A DNA stretch of 64,000 bases from Candidatus Woesearchaeota archaeon CG10_big_fil_rev_8_21_14_0_10_45_16 (GTDB lineage Archaea > Nanobdellota > Nanobdellia > Woesearchaeales > GW2011-AR9): assembly GCA_002762785.1 (NCBI GenBank), contig PCXY01000005.1, positions 456,849 through 520,848 of the forward strand, in the 5' to 3' direction. The notes beneath the pieces are model-generated. The model was not told the DNA's origin and made no database searches. It saw nothing but the letters and a program-made list of their open reading frames with translations. Shown piece after piece: positions 1 to 7,218 of this stretch. The translations under genes were made by a program, and so were the position numbers. How positions within the stretch are numbered: position 1 is the first letter of the stretch; every line of letters begins with the position of its first letter.

Positions 1-117
1 CGGGAGTTAGGCATCACCTTGCGGCGGGAGATGGTCAGCAAACGGCCCAGGATCAATAAGCCAGGCTCAGTTAAGGATAGAGAACAGCGCGACATCAATT
101 CTTGGTATTATGGCTGA
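1..117 (+). CDS. 3' end of an unidentified gene (partial)
   Basis: Frame 1 is open from the first base to a TGA at 115-117 and encodes 38 residues rich in Arg, Lys and Asp, ending NSWYYG. The gene enters from outside the window, so neither its start nor its family can be seen. It would overlap the convergent lipid-kinase-like gene by 10 bp, which is normal for this compact genome. The short open stretch could be chance, hence the modest confidence. Confidence 0.45.
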   Translation, partial: RELGITLRREMVSKRPRINKPGSVKDREQRDINSWYYG

Positions 118-1100
118 TATTTTACAAATTGCGCTCTTGCTTCCCGGCTGACCTCGATCTCTAAAGAAGAAACATCTGGAAGAAGATCGCCGGCTATCTG
201 GACCGGGAACGGTTTATCTGCGGAAAATTGAAGGTGGTCTGCCCGATAATCTTCAAAACCTTGATAGGTTCCGGCAAAGATCCTGCGCCAGTTGAAAGCC
301 AATCGTAAAGGTAGTAACCTTGATTCTCCATGGGCAATCCGTAATTGGGCCAGACCTTCTTCTCTGGCTTCCGCCGCGTAAGGGAAAGCCCGCAGACCAT
401 AGCCGTAATGTTCCATAACATTGATGCCGATGACTCTTGAATACAAGTCTGGATCTATGTTTGTTACATCTTCATGAGATCCATCCTCTCGTCTGTGTCG
501 CAGTCTTCCTTTAGTTTGCATCTCGATCGGGATAGCTTCATTGTTCCAAAGTTCATGGACGCCTTCTAGAAGAGCGGCCATAAGGTAGCCGGATAATCCC
601 CTAGATAGAAACTTGCCAGCTTTCTTGCGTTGGTCGTATTTCTTGATAATACCTGCATCCCAGCCCATCCCGGCAAAGGTGCAATAAGAAGTATCTCCAT
701 CGGCCTTGACTTCTAACAAAGGAACGTCCAATGTCGGAACGTCCGCTGTTGCTGTTTTCAAAAGATATTCCAGCATCCTCAACGGGCGGGCACCTCCAAG
801 ATCATGAGCGATAGCGTTGCCGTTTCCAGCTTTGGCGCAGGCAATCCGTGGCAGTCGGTCAAGACTTTCCTTTTTTCTAAGGTTCTGTAAAGCCTGGATG
901 CCAGAAGTGACGGTGCCGTCGCCGCCCACGAAGAAGATGGTGTCCATCTCTACTAGCTTTTCGACTATTTCCGGCAGATCATTGGGTCTTTTGGTCACAT
1001 AAAATGAATCTTGATCAGAGATAAGAAACATCCCCCCGATCAAGGCAGGGCTGACTCTAGTGGCATTGTTGTTGACGATCACTCCTACTCTCTGTTTCAC
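108..1100 (-). CDS. diacylglycerol/sphingosine kinase-like protein
   Basis: This 330-residue protein belongs to the DAGK catalytic-domain superfamily (LCB5/YegS type), which phosphorylates lipid or NAD-like hydroxyl groups with ATP. The N-terminal VGVIVNNNA strand and the nucleotide-binding FFVGGDGT motif near residue 62 are visible. The true lipid substrate in an archaeon is unknown. I chose a GTG start at 1100 because a GGTGA ribosome-binding site lies 5 nt upstream; in-frame TTG codons further upstream have no such site. It lies downstream of the cupredoxin lipoprotein, DUF4870 and lgt genes on the same strand, so a membrane-lipid role fits the context, but this is inference. Confidence 0.8.
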   Translation of the reverse strand: MKQRVGVIVNNNATRVSPALIGGMFLISDQDSFYVTKRPNDLPEIVEKLVEMDTIFFVGGDGTVTSGIQALQNLRKKESLDRLPRIACAKAGNGNAIAHDLGGARPLRMLEYLLKTATADVPTLDVPLLEVKADGDTSYCTFAGMGWDAGIIKKYDQRKKAGKFLSRGLSGYLMAALLEGVHELWNNEAIPIEMQTKGRLRHRREDGSHEDVTNIDPDLYSRVIGINVMEHYGYGLRAFPYAAEAREEGLAQLRIAHGESRLLPLRLAFNWRRIFAGTYQGFEDYRADHLQFSADKPFPVQIAGDLLPDVSSLEIEVSREARAQFVKYQP

Positions 1101-1130
1101 TCCAATCACCAAAAACAAAAAAGAAAAAAT

Positions 1131-1592
1131 TTATCCGACGATGATGCTTCCTTGGACAGCCGGATCGTATTGGTCGTAGTAGCTGTAGACACCTTTCTCA
1201 GTGAAAGTGTGGCTGACCATGCCGCCGGTAGGTAAGGTTACATCTACCAGGCCATCGTTGAACGTTACGGTGTGATGAACGCCCTGTTCTGGATTTTGGT
1301 CATCCATCTTGTCTGGATTGCCAAAGCCTTCGTAACTCTCGACGTCGTCAAACTCTTGTTCTTCACGGTAATCAACATTGACCCATTCAACGGTATCGCC
1401 GGCCTTGATCTCAAGGTCGCGAGGCATGAACTGGCCGCTTTCCATGATCACTTGGTAAACCTGTCCGCTTTCTGTAACGGATGTATCAACCATCTCAGCG
1501 GTCGGCTGAGCAGTTTGCGGCTGCGTCTGTTCGACTGTGCAGCCTGCTAATAGAACACCTATCACCAACAATACTGCTGTGATATATTTCAT
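1131..1592 (-). CDS. cupredoxin-like lipoprotein lacking the copper Cys
   Basis: The 153-residue protein starts with a hydrophobic signal ending in the lipobox LLAGC (Cys 18), so it should be lipidated and anchored outside the membrane. Residues 45-153 resemble the plastocyanin/azurin fold: FMPRDLEIKAGDTVEWVN, a HH pair (near 106-107), and a C-terminal GVYSYYDQYDP strand. In active type 1 copper proteins this last strand carries Cys-His-Met; here Tyr/Asp replace them, so classical blue-copper binding is doubtful. An acidic insert (about 75-105) interrupts the fold. The nearby lgt gene supplies the enzyme expected to modify it. Confidence 0.8.
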   Translation of the reverse strand: MKYITAVLLVIGVLLAGCTVEQTQPQTAQPTAEMVDTSVTESGQVYQVIMESGQFMPRDLEIKAGDTVEWVNVDYREEQEFDDVESYEGFGNPDKMDDQNPEQGVHHTVTFNDGLVDVTLPTGGMVSHTFTEKGVYSYYDQYDPAVQGSIIVG

Positions 1593-1602
1593 TTTATTCC
1601 TC

Positions 1603-1926
1603 CTACATTCCTCTAAACCACTGTTGAGCGTACGGACCGAGAACAGGCACTTCTTTCATCTCTCCCTGGATGGCGTAGATCAGGCCCATCAGCCATAAGA
1701 TGGTCAACAAAAACCACAAGATGGTATCCAGGAACCTGATGAAGTTGAACGTCAGGACGATTCCCATCACGATGCCGGTAAGATGGATCATCAGCGACTG
1801 CCTTACGTGGAAGGAAATCAGCTGATCCTTCTTTTCCTGGTTCAGGATAAAAGCTACGATCAAACCCACAAAAGTGATGTAGGAAACGATCGCAATCACT
1901 TTCCGATCATCAGTATGCTTGTCCAT
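1603..1926 (-). CDS. DUF4870/Tic20-like small membrane protein
   Basis: The 107-residue protein has three hydrophobic segments and the family-like QLISFHVRQS stretch between the first two. DUF4870/Tic20-like proteins are small membrane proteins of unknown biochemical role. The ATG at 1926 is chosen because GGTGA, overlapping the lgt stop, lies 8 nt upstream; a GTG at 1938 that overlaps the lgt stop codon is the alternative. Translational coupling with lgt is likely. Confidence 0.75.
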   Translation of the reverse strand: MDKHTDDRKVIAIVSYITFVGLIVAFILNQEKKDQLISFHVRQSLMIHLTGIVMGIVLTFNFIRFLDTILWFLLTILWLMGLIYAIQGEMKEVPVLGPYAQQWFRGM

Positions 1927-1934
1927 GTTCTCTT

Positions 1935-2753
1935 TCACCCTAATTTTAATTGTCCTTTATAATGCTTTAGGAAGATCCAGAGGGCCGCCACTATCATGGC
2001 CAGGCTGAACCATTGGCCCAGGCTAAGGCTCCAGTAGAGGATGTCCTGCCTATAAAAGTCTACTATGAAGCGGCCGAGACCCTCCCAGAAGACCAAATTC
2101 AAGAAAATAAAGCCTGGCTTGAACGTAGTGAGAGACAGGTCACGAGTGCCAACGACTCGACCTGGCTTGAACGTAGTGAGTTTGTTTTTTGACTGCAGGA
2201 ACAGCAGCCAGCCGAAGATGACGAAGCGTTTGGCAGCCGCATAGAGTGTGCTGGGATGCCTACATAGGTCATCATAATCTGGAAAGACCACGCACCAGGG
2301 GCCGTTCCAAGCTCTTCCTATGAGCTCGCCATTGACGAAGTTGGCGACCCGGCCAAGAGCCAGGGCAAAGATGCCGGGAACGGAAAGGATGTCTGCCACT
2401 TTCCAGAAATTGATCTTTTTCTTCTTGCAGTAGATCCAGGCGGCGGTGAACGAACCTACTAATCCGCCATGGAAGCTCATGCCTCCCTGCCAGATCTTGA
2501 AGATGTTGGTGAAGCTAGAAAGGTAATATTGCGGTTCCCAGAAGATCTCAAACAGCCTGGCACCGATGATCAGGCCTAGCATCAGGTAAAACAGCAGGTC
2601 CCAGACATCGTCCTTGCTCAGGCCGACTTCTTCGCGATGTCTCTGGAGCCACCATAATCCTAGGAAGAAACCCAGAACATAGACTAGGCCATACCATCTG
2701 ATCTCTAACGGACCAAGGTGCAGCAGTGTCGGATCAAGCTTGTATACCCACAT
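1935..2753 (-). CDS. lgt: prolipoprotein diacylglyceryl transferase (bacterial type)
   Basis: Lgt transfers a diacylglyceryl group from a phospholipid to the lipobox cysteine of prolipoproteins. Family signatures are intact: GGMSFHGGLVG (about 90-100), the signature LGRVANFVNGELIGR (about 133-147), RHPSTLYAA, and the last helix with GLGRFIVDFYR. Seven membrane segments fit the family. An unusual 16-residue in-frame duplication (two LTTFKPG copies) enlarges the cytoplasmic loop before the last helices. Canonical Lgt is generally held to be absent from characterised archaea, and archaeal ether lipids would make the donor unusual. Five or more lipobox proteins in this window are plausible substrates. 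Confidence 0.93.
   Translation of the reverse strand: MWVYKLDPTLLHLGPLEIRWYGLVYVLGFFLGLWWLQRHREEVGLSKDDVWDLLFYLMLGLIIGARLFEIFWEPQYYLSSFTNIFKIWQGGMSFHGGLVGSFTAAWIYCKKKKINFWKVADILSVPGIFALALGRVANFVNGELIGRAWNGPWCVVFPDYDDLCRHPSTLYAAAKRFVIFGWLLFLQSKNKLTTFKPGRVVGTRDLSLTTFKPGFIFLNLVFWEGLGRFIVDFYRQDILYWSLSLGQWFSLAMIVAALWIFLKHYKGQLKLG
2113..2180. repeat. 48-bp-period direct repeat with internal hairpin inside lgt
   Basis: A 20-bp sequence beginning CCTGGCTTGAACG occurs identically at 2113-2132 and 2161-2180. The 28 bp between them contain an imperfect palindrome (AGGTC-ACGAGT at about 2136-2147 facing ACTCG-ACCT at about 2155-2163). The unit is 48 bp, so the reading frame of lgt is kept and 16 residues are added. 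This resembles protein-coding palindromic elements in design, but a simple tandem duplication explains it equally well. Confidence 0.85.
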
Positions 2754-2860
2754 AGAAATCTATCCTGGAGTTTGGATTATATTAATCTTTTGCATTACCG
2801 GAAACTTTATATAGTCTCTCCCTCTCCACAAATCATCTTAAAAAGTGAGGGTGAGTCATC

Positions 2861-3124
2861 ATGAATGAGAAAGATAAGGTTTATTCTAAAGAACTAGTGG
2901 GCAAGACTGTCGTTTCCAAATCAGGAAAGAAATTCGGTGAGGTCGGAGACATGATTTTTGAGGTCGGTTCCGGAGAGCTGATCCATATCGTCCTGAAGGC
3001 TCCTACTTCGTACATCGACAAGCTGGAATTGGAGAAGACCAAAGATAATGAGATATTGATCCCGTTCTCAGCCGTCATCGCCAGCGGTGATTACATCGTT
3101 GTCGCTGAAGAAGATATCATCTGA
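2861..3124 (+). CDS. PRC-barrel domain protein
   Basis: The 87-residue protein is a single PRC-barrel: ELVGKTVVSKSGKKFGEVGD followed by an IHIVLKA strand and LIPFSAV. Small archaeal PRC-barrel proteins act as protein-interaction modules, some in cell division or RNA metabolism; which applies here is unknown. A TATA box (TTTATATA, 2806-2813) predicts a transcript start near 2835, and GGGTGA at 2849-2854 is a clear ribosome-binding site, so unlike most first genes here this one has a leader. A T-rich run directly after the stop (3124-3133) probably ends transcription. Confidence 0.85.
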   Translation: MNEKDKVYSKELVGKTVVSKSGKKFGEVGDMIFEVGSGELIHIVLKAPTSYIDKLELEKTKDNEILIPFSAVIASGDYIVVAEEDII

Positions 3125-3169
3125 TTTTTTTTTACAAATATTTATATAATAATTCTGTCTTTGTCGAGT

Positions 3170-3775
3170 ATGGCAAAAAAAGTGTCTGGAGGTTCGACCA
3201 AAGTTAAAGCTTCACAGAAGCCGGCTGCGGTGGAATTATCTCTCTTCCAACAGCTGAAGATGCTGATCATCAAGCCAGCTGACTTCTTTACGCAAGTGGC
3301 GCCAGAGAAGAGTTTAGGACAGACATTGCTGTTTGATGCGGTCCAGTCGTTTGTCGGTCTTCTGCCGCTGGCATTATTCTATTCGTTCTTGTTCACCTTC
3401 CTAAGTTTTGGCAGTTTAACAGTTCCTCTTTTCGTTGTCGGACTTCCCGTGATCACTGTGTTATTCAACTTCATCGTCGCAGGAGTTTCCCATCTGATCC
3501 TGAAGATTGCCGGAGCTCAAGGGAATTATCTTGATACGTATAGGGCACAGATATATTCTGTCTTTCCTTCCGCAGTAGGTATGTTTTTCTTTATTATCGG
3601 CGGTGGATTATTAGGATTCTATTCTTACTATCTGCAGATTGTCGGTTTCGCCAAGATGCATAAGATCTCTTATCTGCGGGCTGCCGCTCCGTTGATAACG
3701 TATGTGGTGCTGGGATTGATTATAGCAGTGTTCATGTTATCATTCTTTGTAGCTTTTGTAGCTAGAAGTATGTGA
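3170..3775 (+). CDS. YIP1-family membrane protein
   Basis: The 201-residue protein has a basic N-terminus, then about five hydrophobic helices (residues 50-195) arranged as in the Yip1 family, including the amphipathic lead FFTQVAPEKSLGQTLLFDA. Yip1-domain proteins are poorly understood in prokaryotes. The ATG at 3170 lies 26 nt after the centre of a TATA box (3141-3148), indicating a leaderless transcript; a TTG nine bases upstream is less likely. Confidence 0.8.
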   Translation: MAKKVSGGSTKVKASQKPAAVELSLFQQLKMLIIKPADFFTQVAPEKSLGQTLLFDAVQSFVGLLPLALFYSFLFTFLSFGSLTVPLFVVGLPVITVLFNFIVAGVSHLILKIAGAQGNYLDTYRAQIYSVFPSAVGMFFFIIGGGLLGFYSYYLQIVGFAKMHKISYLRAAAPLITYVVLGLIIAVFMLSFFVAFVARSM

Positions 3776-3782
3776 GGTGGTT

Positions 3783-5483
3783 TCACTTCTCCAACGCTTT
3801 CTCTATCTTTGGTAGAGACCAGCAGTTCAAGACGTCCTTCTTCTCTGCCCAGCCTCTTCTGGCTAATTGTAAGGCTAGCGAACCGGAAAGCTGTGAGGCA
3901 TCATGGGCATCTGAACTTAAAGCGAAAGAACAGCCGTTTTTTTTCGCTGCCTGAACATTTTCACCGGAGAGGTCCATCCGTCTCGGCGAGCCGTTGATTT
4001 CCAAGAACACGTCCTGCTGTTTACAGGTCTGGAAGACTTTCTCTAAGTTTAATCTCAAAGGTTCTCGTTCATTAAGTAATCTGTCTGTAGGATGGCCTAG
4101 GATGTTGATTGGATAGTTTTCTAAAGCAGAGCAGACTCTTTTGGTCATTACTGAGCTGTCCATACGTGTAGAAATGTGAACTGAAGCGATGACGACGTCG
4201 AGTTGTTTCAATCTTGAAGCAGGCAGCGGCAAAGTTCCATCCTTAAGGATATCTATCTCCACACCAGAGAACACTTTCAGCCCGACTTTCTTCTGGACTT
4301 TTTCTATCTCTTTCAAATAATCTTTCAATCTCTTTTCGGTAAGGGGGTTGGTGATGCCGATCGGTCCGAAATGGTCGTTGAACGAGATGAATTTCATCTT
4401 GAGTTCTTCTGCTCTCTGGGCCATCTCTAACAAGGAACTGTCGCCATCGCTCCAGGTAGAATGGTTATGGAACTGACCTTTCACGTCTTTTTTCGTTATC
4501 AAAGTTGGCAGCTTTTTCTTCAGCGCTGCTTCAATCTCGCCCATGTTACCACGTATTTCTGGTTCGATATAATCCAGGCCCAGCTTCTGATAGATCTCTT
4601 CTTCAGTACGGCCGGCCACCCACTTTTTTCCTTTAAGTTTGAATAAACCATATTCACTTAGGGTCAAGCCTTTCTTGAGGGCCAACTTCCGCAATTCAAC
4701 GTTATGCTGTTTGTTGCCGATGAAATACATCAAGGCAGAACCAAACTCCTTTTCTTTGACGACGCGGAGATCGACCTGCATGCCATTTGATAGTATGATG
4801 GAACTTTTCGTCAGCCCTTTGGCCAGGACCTTCTTGACGTCTTTCATTGCGGTGAAGGCTTTCATCGCCTTTTCTGGATCAGCAGAGACGGCCAGGAAGT
4901 CGAGGTCACCGACAGTTTCTTTTCCTCTTCTGAAAGAGCCGGCCACTTCGATATTTTTCACCTGTTTCTCCATCTGCTTGATGATACTGTTGACGATAGG
5001 GATAGCCTGGGCGTAGAGAAATCGTTTAGGTCGGTTCTTGACGACTTCAATATTTTCCGCTAACTGCTGTTCGGTCTTTTCTCCAAAACCTTCTAATTCC
5101 TTTATCTTTCCTTTCTTGATGGCGTCCTGAAGGCTCTTGAGGTCTTTTATACCCAGCTTTTGGTATAGGGTCTTGATCTTTTTTGGTCCTAATGAGGGGA
5201 TGAGGTTCAGTTCTTCGACGTTGATCTTGACCTGTTTTTTCAGTTTCTCGTAATACTTCAACTTGCCTGTTTCAAGAATTTCTATTATCTTTTCTGCGAT
5301 ATGCTTGCCTACGCCGGGGATGTTTTCCAATTCTCCTTTTTTATAGATGTCTTCAATATCTTCCGGCAGTGATGCTATGGACATGGCCGCTTTGCGGTAG
5401 GCCTGCGGCTTGAACTGAATCTCTTGTAATTCTAGAATATCTGCAATATTGTTCAGGATACCGGCGATAAGCTGGTTTTTCAT
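3783..5483 (-). CDS. polX: family X DNA polymerase with PHP domain
   Basis: The 566-residue protein has the bacterial/archaeal PolX layout: N-terminal 8-kDa and helix-hairpin-helix segments (IPGVGKHIAEKI, IPSLGPKKIKTL, LEGFGEKTEQQL), the polymerase palm with GSFRRGKETVGDLDFL and the third acidic residue in VDLRVV, then a PHP phosphoesterase domain with HNHSTWSDG, DHFGP, GVEID, GHPTDR and SSDAHD metal ligands. It fills short gaps in base-excision repair and the PHP domain gives 3'-5' exonuclease or 3' end-processing activity. The ATG at 5483 is 26 nt from the TATA centre (5505-5514). It is divergent from a lysine-rich protein; their promoters share 77 bp. Confidence 0.95.
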   Translation of the reverse strand: MKNQLIAGILNNIADILELQEIQFKPQAYRKAAMSIASLPEDIEDIYKKGELENIPGVGKHIAEKIIEILETGKLKYYEKLKKQVKINVEELNLIPSLGPKKIKTLYQKLGIKDLKSLQDAIKKGKIKELEGFGEKTEQQLAENIEVVKNRPKRFLYAQAIPIVNSIIKQMEKQVKNIEVAGSFRRGKETVGDLDFLAVSADPEKAMKAFTAMKDVKKVLAKGLTKSSIILSNGMQVDLRVVKEKEFGSALMYFIGNKQHNVELRKLALKKGLTLSEYGLFKLKGKKWVAGRTEEEIYQKLGLDYIEPEIRGNMGEIEAALKKKLPTLITKKDVKGQFHNHSTWSDGDSSLLEMAQRAEELKMKFISFNDHFGPIGITNPLTEKRLKDYLKEIEKVQKKVGLKVFSGVEIDILKDGTLPLPASRLKQLDVVIASVHISTRMDSSVMTKRVCSALENYPINILGHPTDRLLNEREPLRLNLEKVFQTCKQQDVFLEINGSPRRMDLSGENVQAAKKNGCSFALSSDAHDASQLSGSLALQLARRGWAEKKDVLNCWSLPKIEKALEK

Positions 5484-5560
5484 GACGGAAGGAAAGATAG
5501 GATTATATTTATAGGTTGCGACCAGTAACATTTAAAAAGATTAATCTCGTCCTTTACATC

Positions 5561-6004
5561 ATGGCAGAAGAGAAGCTGGACTTAGAGCAGGATTCTTTCA
5601 AGAAGAAGTTTAGGAGACTATTCAGCATGTGGAGAAGGCATCATAAGAAGGTGCCGAAGTACATCAACCTCAATGAGATCTATCGGGAAGAGGATAAGCT
5701 GATAGAACGCAGCGTGAAGGAAGCTGTCAGGAAGACAGTGAAAAAGAAGCATGCCGTCAAGAGAGTTTCTAAAAAGAAAGCATCGAAGAAGAAACCGGCT
5801 GTTAGAAAGGCAAAACACGCCTCTAAAAAGAGATCAGTGTCATTCAAAAAGGCAAACTCTAAACATTCAAAGACTGTCAAGAGAAGATCGACCAAGACTA
5901 AGCATACTAAAAAGGTTTCAAAGAGGGCTGTTAAAAGAACTCCCCAGAAACATCCTCACAAACGGTCTCCTCCGCAAAAGAGAAAAGTAAAAAAGAAAAA
6001 ATAA
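5561..6004 (+). CDS. lysine/arginine-rich basic protein (H1-like tail)
   Basis: The 147-residue protein has an acidic first 20 residues, a basic amphipathic stretch (KKKFRRLFSMWRRHHKKVPK) and from residue 55 onward a low-complexity tail of Lys, Arg, Ser, Thr, Ala and His resembling linker-histone or ribosomal-protein tails. Nucleic-acid binding is the natural inference; there is no recognisable fold. The start at 5561 lies 26 nt from a TATA-like TTTAAAAA (5531-5538). Its stop codon directly abuts the stop of the convergent lipoprotein gene. Confidence 0.65.
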   Translation: MAEEKLDLEQDSFKKKFRRLFSMWRRHHKKVPKYINLNEIYREEDKLIERSVKEAVRKTVKKKHAVKRVSKKKASKKKPAVRKAKHASKKRSVSFKKANSKHSKTVKRRSTKTKHTKKVSKRAVKRTPQKHPHKRSPPQKRKVKKKK

Positions 6005-6565
6005 TCAACACTCTTCTTCTACATCCGTCAACGTCAGCTGGAAATTCACCCGTGAGATGGTGGGATGCTTGATGGCTTGACTGCTCTGGCCTTCATCTAA
6101 CAGTAGGGCGTATTCTCCCAGGACTTTGCCGGCGTTTTTCATCAGCACCTTGACCGGCAGTTTAAAACTTCCTGGGCAGTAATCAGGGAATGATATAACT
6201 TTCCATTCTACGGCTCCGGCGGCAGTATAACTTCCTTGGGATTTCTTCAGGGTCAAAGTCTCACCGTCGCTGGTCAATAAGGTAGCTGATTTGAAACTGC
6301 ATTTCTTCTCACAGTTACCGGCGTAAAGATCGTCCAGCTTCTGGCAGGAGCTGTCGATGCATAAGTCGCCTTGCGGACATTCGTTGTCATAGACACAGCT
6401 TACGGGAGCTGTTTCCTGCGGTTCTTCAATGACAGCTGGCTGTTCCGGAACGATGGCTTCGGACACTGGTTCCTGCGCCGGTTCAGCCTGCGGCTGTTGG
6501 AGTTCGCAGCCAACTGCAAGAAAAACTGTAATCATGAAACATGTGAAGATAATACTTTTTTTCAT
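6005..6565 (-). CDS. Cys-rich lipoprotein
   Basis: The 186-residue protein begins MKKSIIFTCFMITVFLAVGC, a signal peptide with a lipobox (AVGC). A Pro/Glu/Gln linker follows, then a compact Cys-rich module CVYDNECPQGDLCIDSSCQ that resembles Dickkopf/EB-type disulfide modules, then a beta-rich domain (about 95-186) with two more cysteines. Function unknown; the cysteines are probably in disulfides outside the cell. The ATG at 6565 has a GAGGT site 8 nt upstream; an upstream extension of the frame is rejected because it would overlap the neighbouring promoter. Confidence 0.75.
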   Translation of the reverse strand: MKKSIIFTCFMITVFLAVGCELQQPQAEPAQEPVSEAIVPEQPAVIEEPQETAPVSCVYDNECPQGDLCIDSSCQKLDDLYAGNCEKKCSFKSATLLTSDGETLTLKKSQGSYTAAGAVEWKVISFPDYCPGSFKLPVKVLMKNAGKVLGEYALLLDEGQSSQAIKHPTISRVNFQLTLTDVEEEC

Positions 6566-6629
6566 TATATCGACCTCTTGTGGAGTAAGAACCCTAATGT
6601 TTATATGTTTTTTTACTTTTATCTTAGTA

Positions 6630-7178
6630 ATGGTAACTGGTATCTTGCTAGGTCGTGGCATCTCACCCAGAGGAAAGCTTTCCTATGGCGGCAGGAAACG
6701 AGCTAAGAAAGCTCTTCAACTGTTTAAACAAAAGAAAGTAGATAGAATTATTCTCAGTGGTGGTCACACTAGTCATAAAAATCCGGAACTTTCTGAAGCT
6801 GGATTATTCTCTGATTATCTGATAAAGAAAGGAGTGCCGCGACAGAAACTGTTCTTAGAAGAATCATCATTAGAAACTATCGGCAATGCGGTTTTCTCTA
6901 AGAAGGTTTTGTTGAAGAGACAGTTCGGAAAAAACATTCTTGTCATCACCAGCGATTATCACCTACCAAGGTCATTGTTTATCTTCAAACATGTCTTTGG
7001 TCCATTATACCAGATAGACGGTGCTTCCTGCCGCACTTTAATCTCTAAATTAAGACATAAGAGCAAGGAATTTGTCTCGTGGAAGATTGATGAGCAGTTA
7101 TTACGGAAGATTCCCGTAGGCGACCATCGGCAGGCTGAAAAAGCGATAAAGAAGTATATTCCGATGTATGGGGAGTAA
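6630..7178 (+). CDS. YdcF/SanA-like DUF218 protein
   Basis: The 182-residue protein matches the DUF218 (YdcF/ElyC/SanA) fold: GILLGRGIS at the N-terminus, RAKKALQLFK, the RIILSGG strand, a LEESSLETIGNAV helix start and VITSDYHLPRS. In bacteria these proteins are linked to envelope polysaccharide homeostasis; the reaction is not established. The ATG at 6630 sits exactly 26 nt from a TATA centre (6600-6607). The upstream in-frame ATG at 6597 would place the TATA box inside the coding sequence and is rejected. Confidence 0.82.
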   Translation: MVTGILLGRGISPRGKLSYGGRKRAKKALQLFKQKKVDRIILSGGHTSHKNPELSEAGLFSDYLIKKGVPRQKLFLEESSLETIGNAVFSKKVLLKRQFGKNILVITSDYHLPRSLFIFKHVFGPLYQIDGASCRTLISKLRHKSKEFVSWKIDEQLLRKIPVGDHRQAEKAIKKYIPMYGE

Positions 7179-7218
7179 CCTCAAAAGCTTTATAAAAGAC
7201 CTTCCCTCAATTCTCCCA

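Noticed and set aside
6429-6629. N-terminal extension of the YdcF-like gene
   Set aside because: It overlaps the divergent lipoprotein start and includes the TATA box whose centre is 26 nt before ATG 6630.
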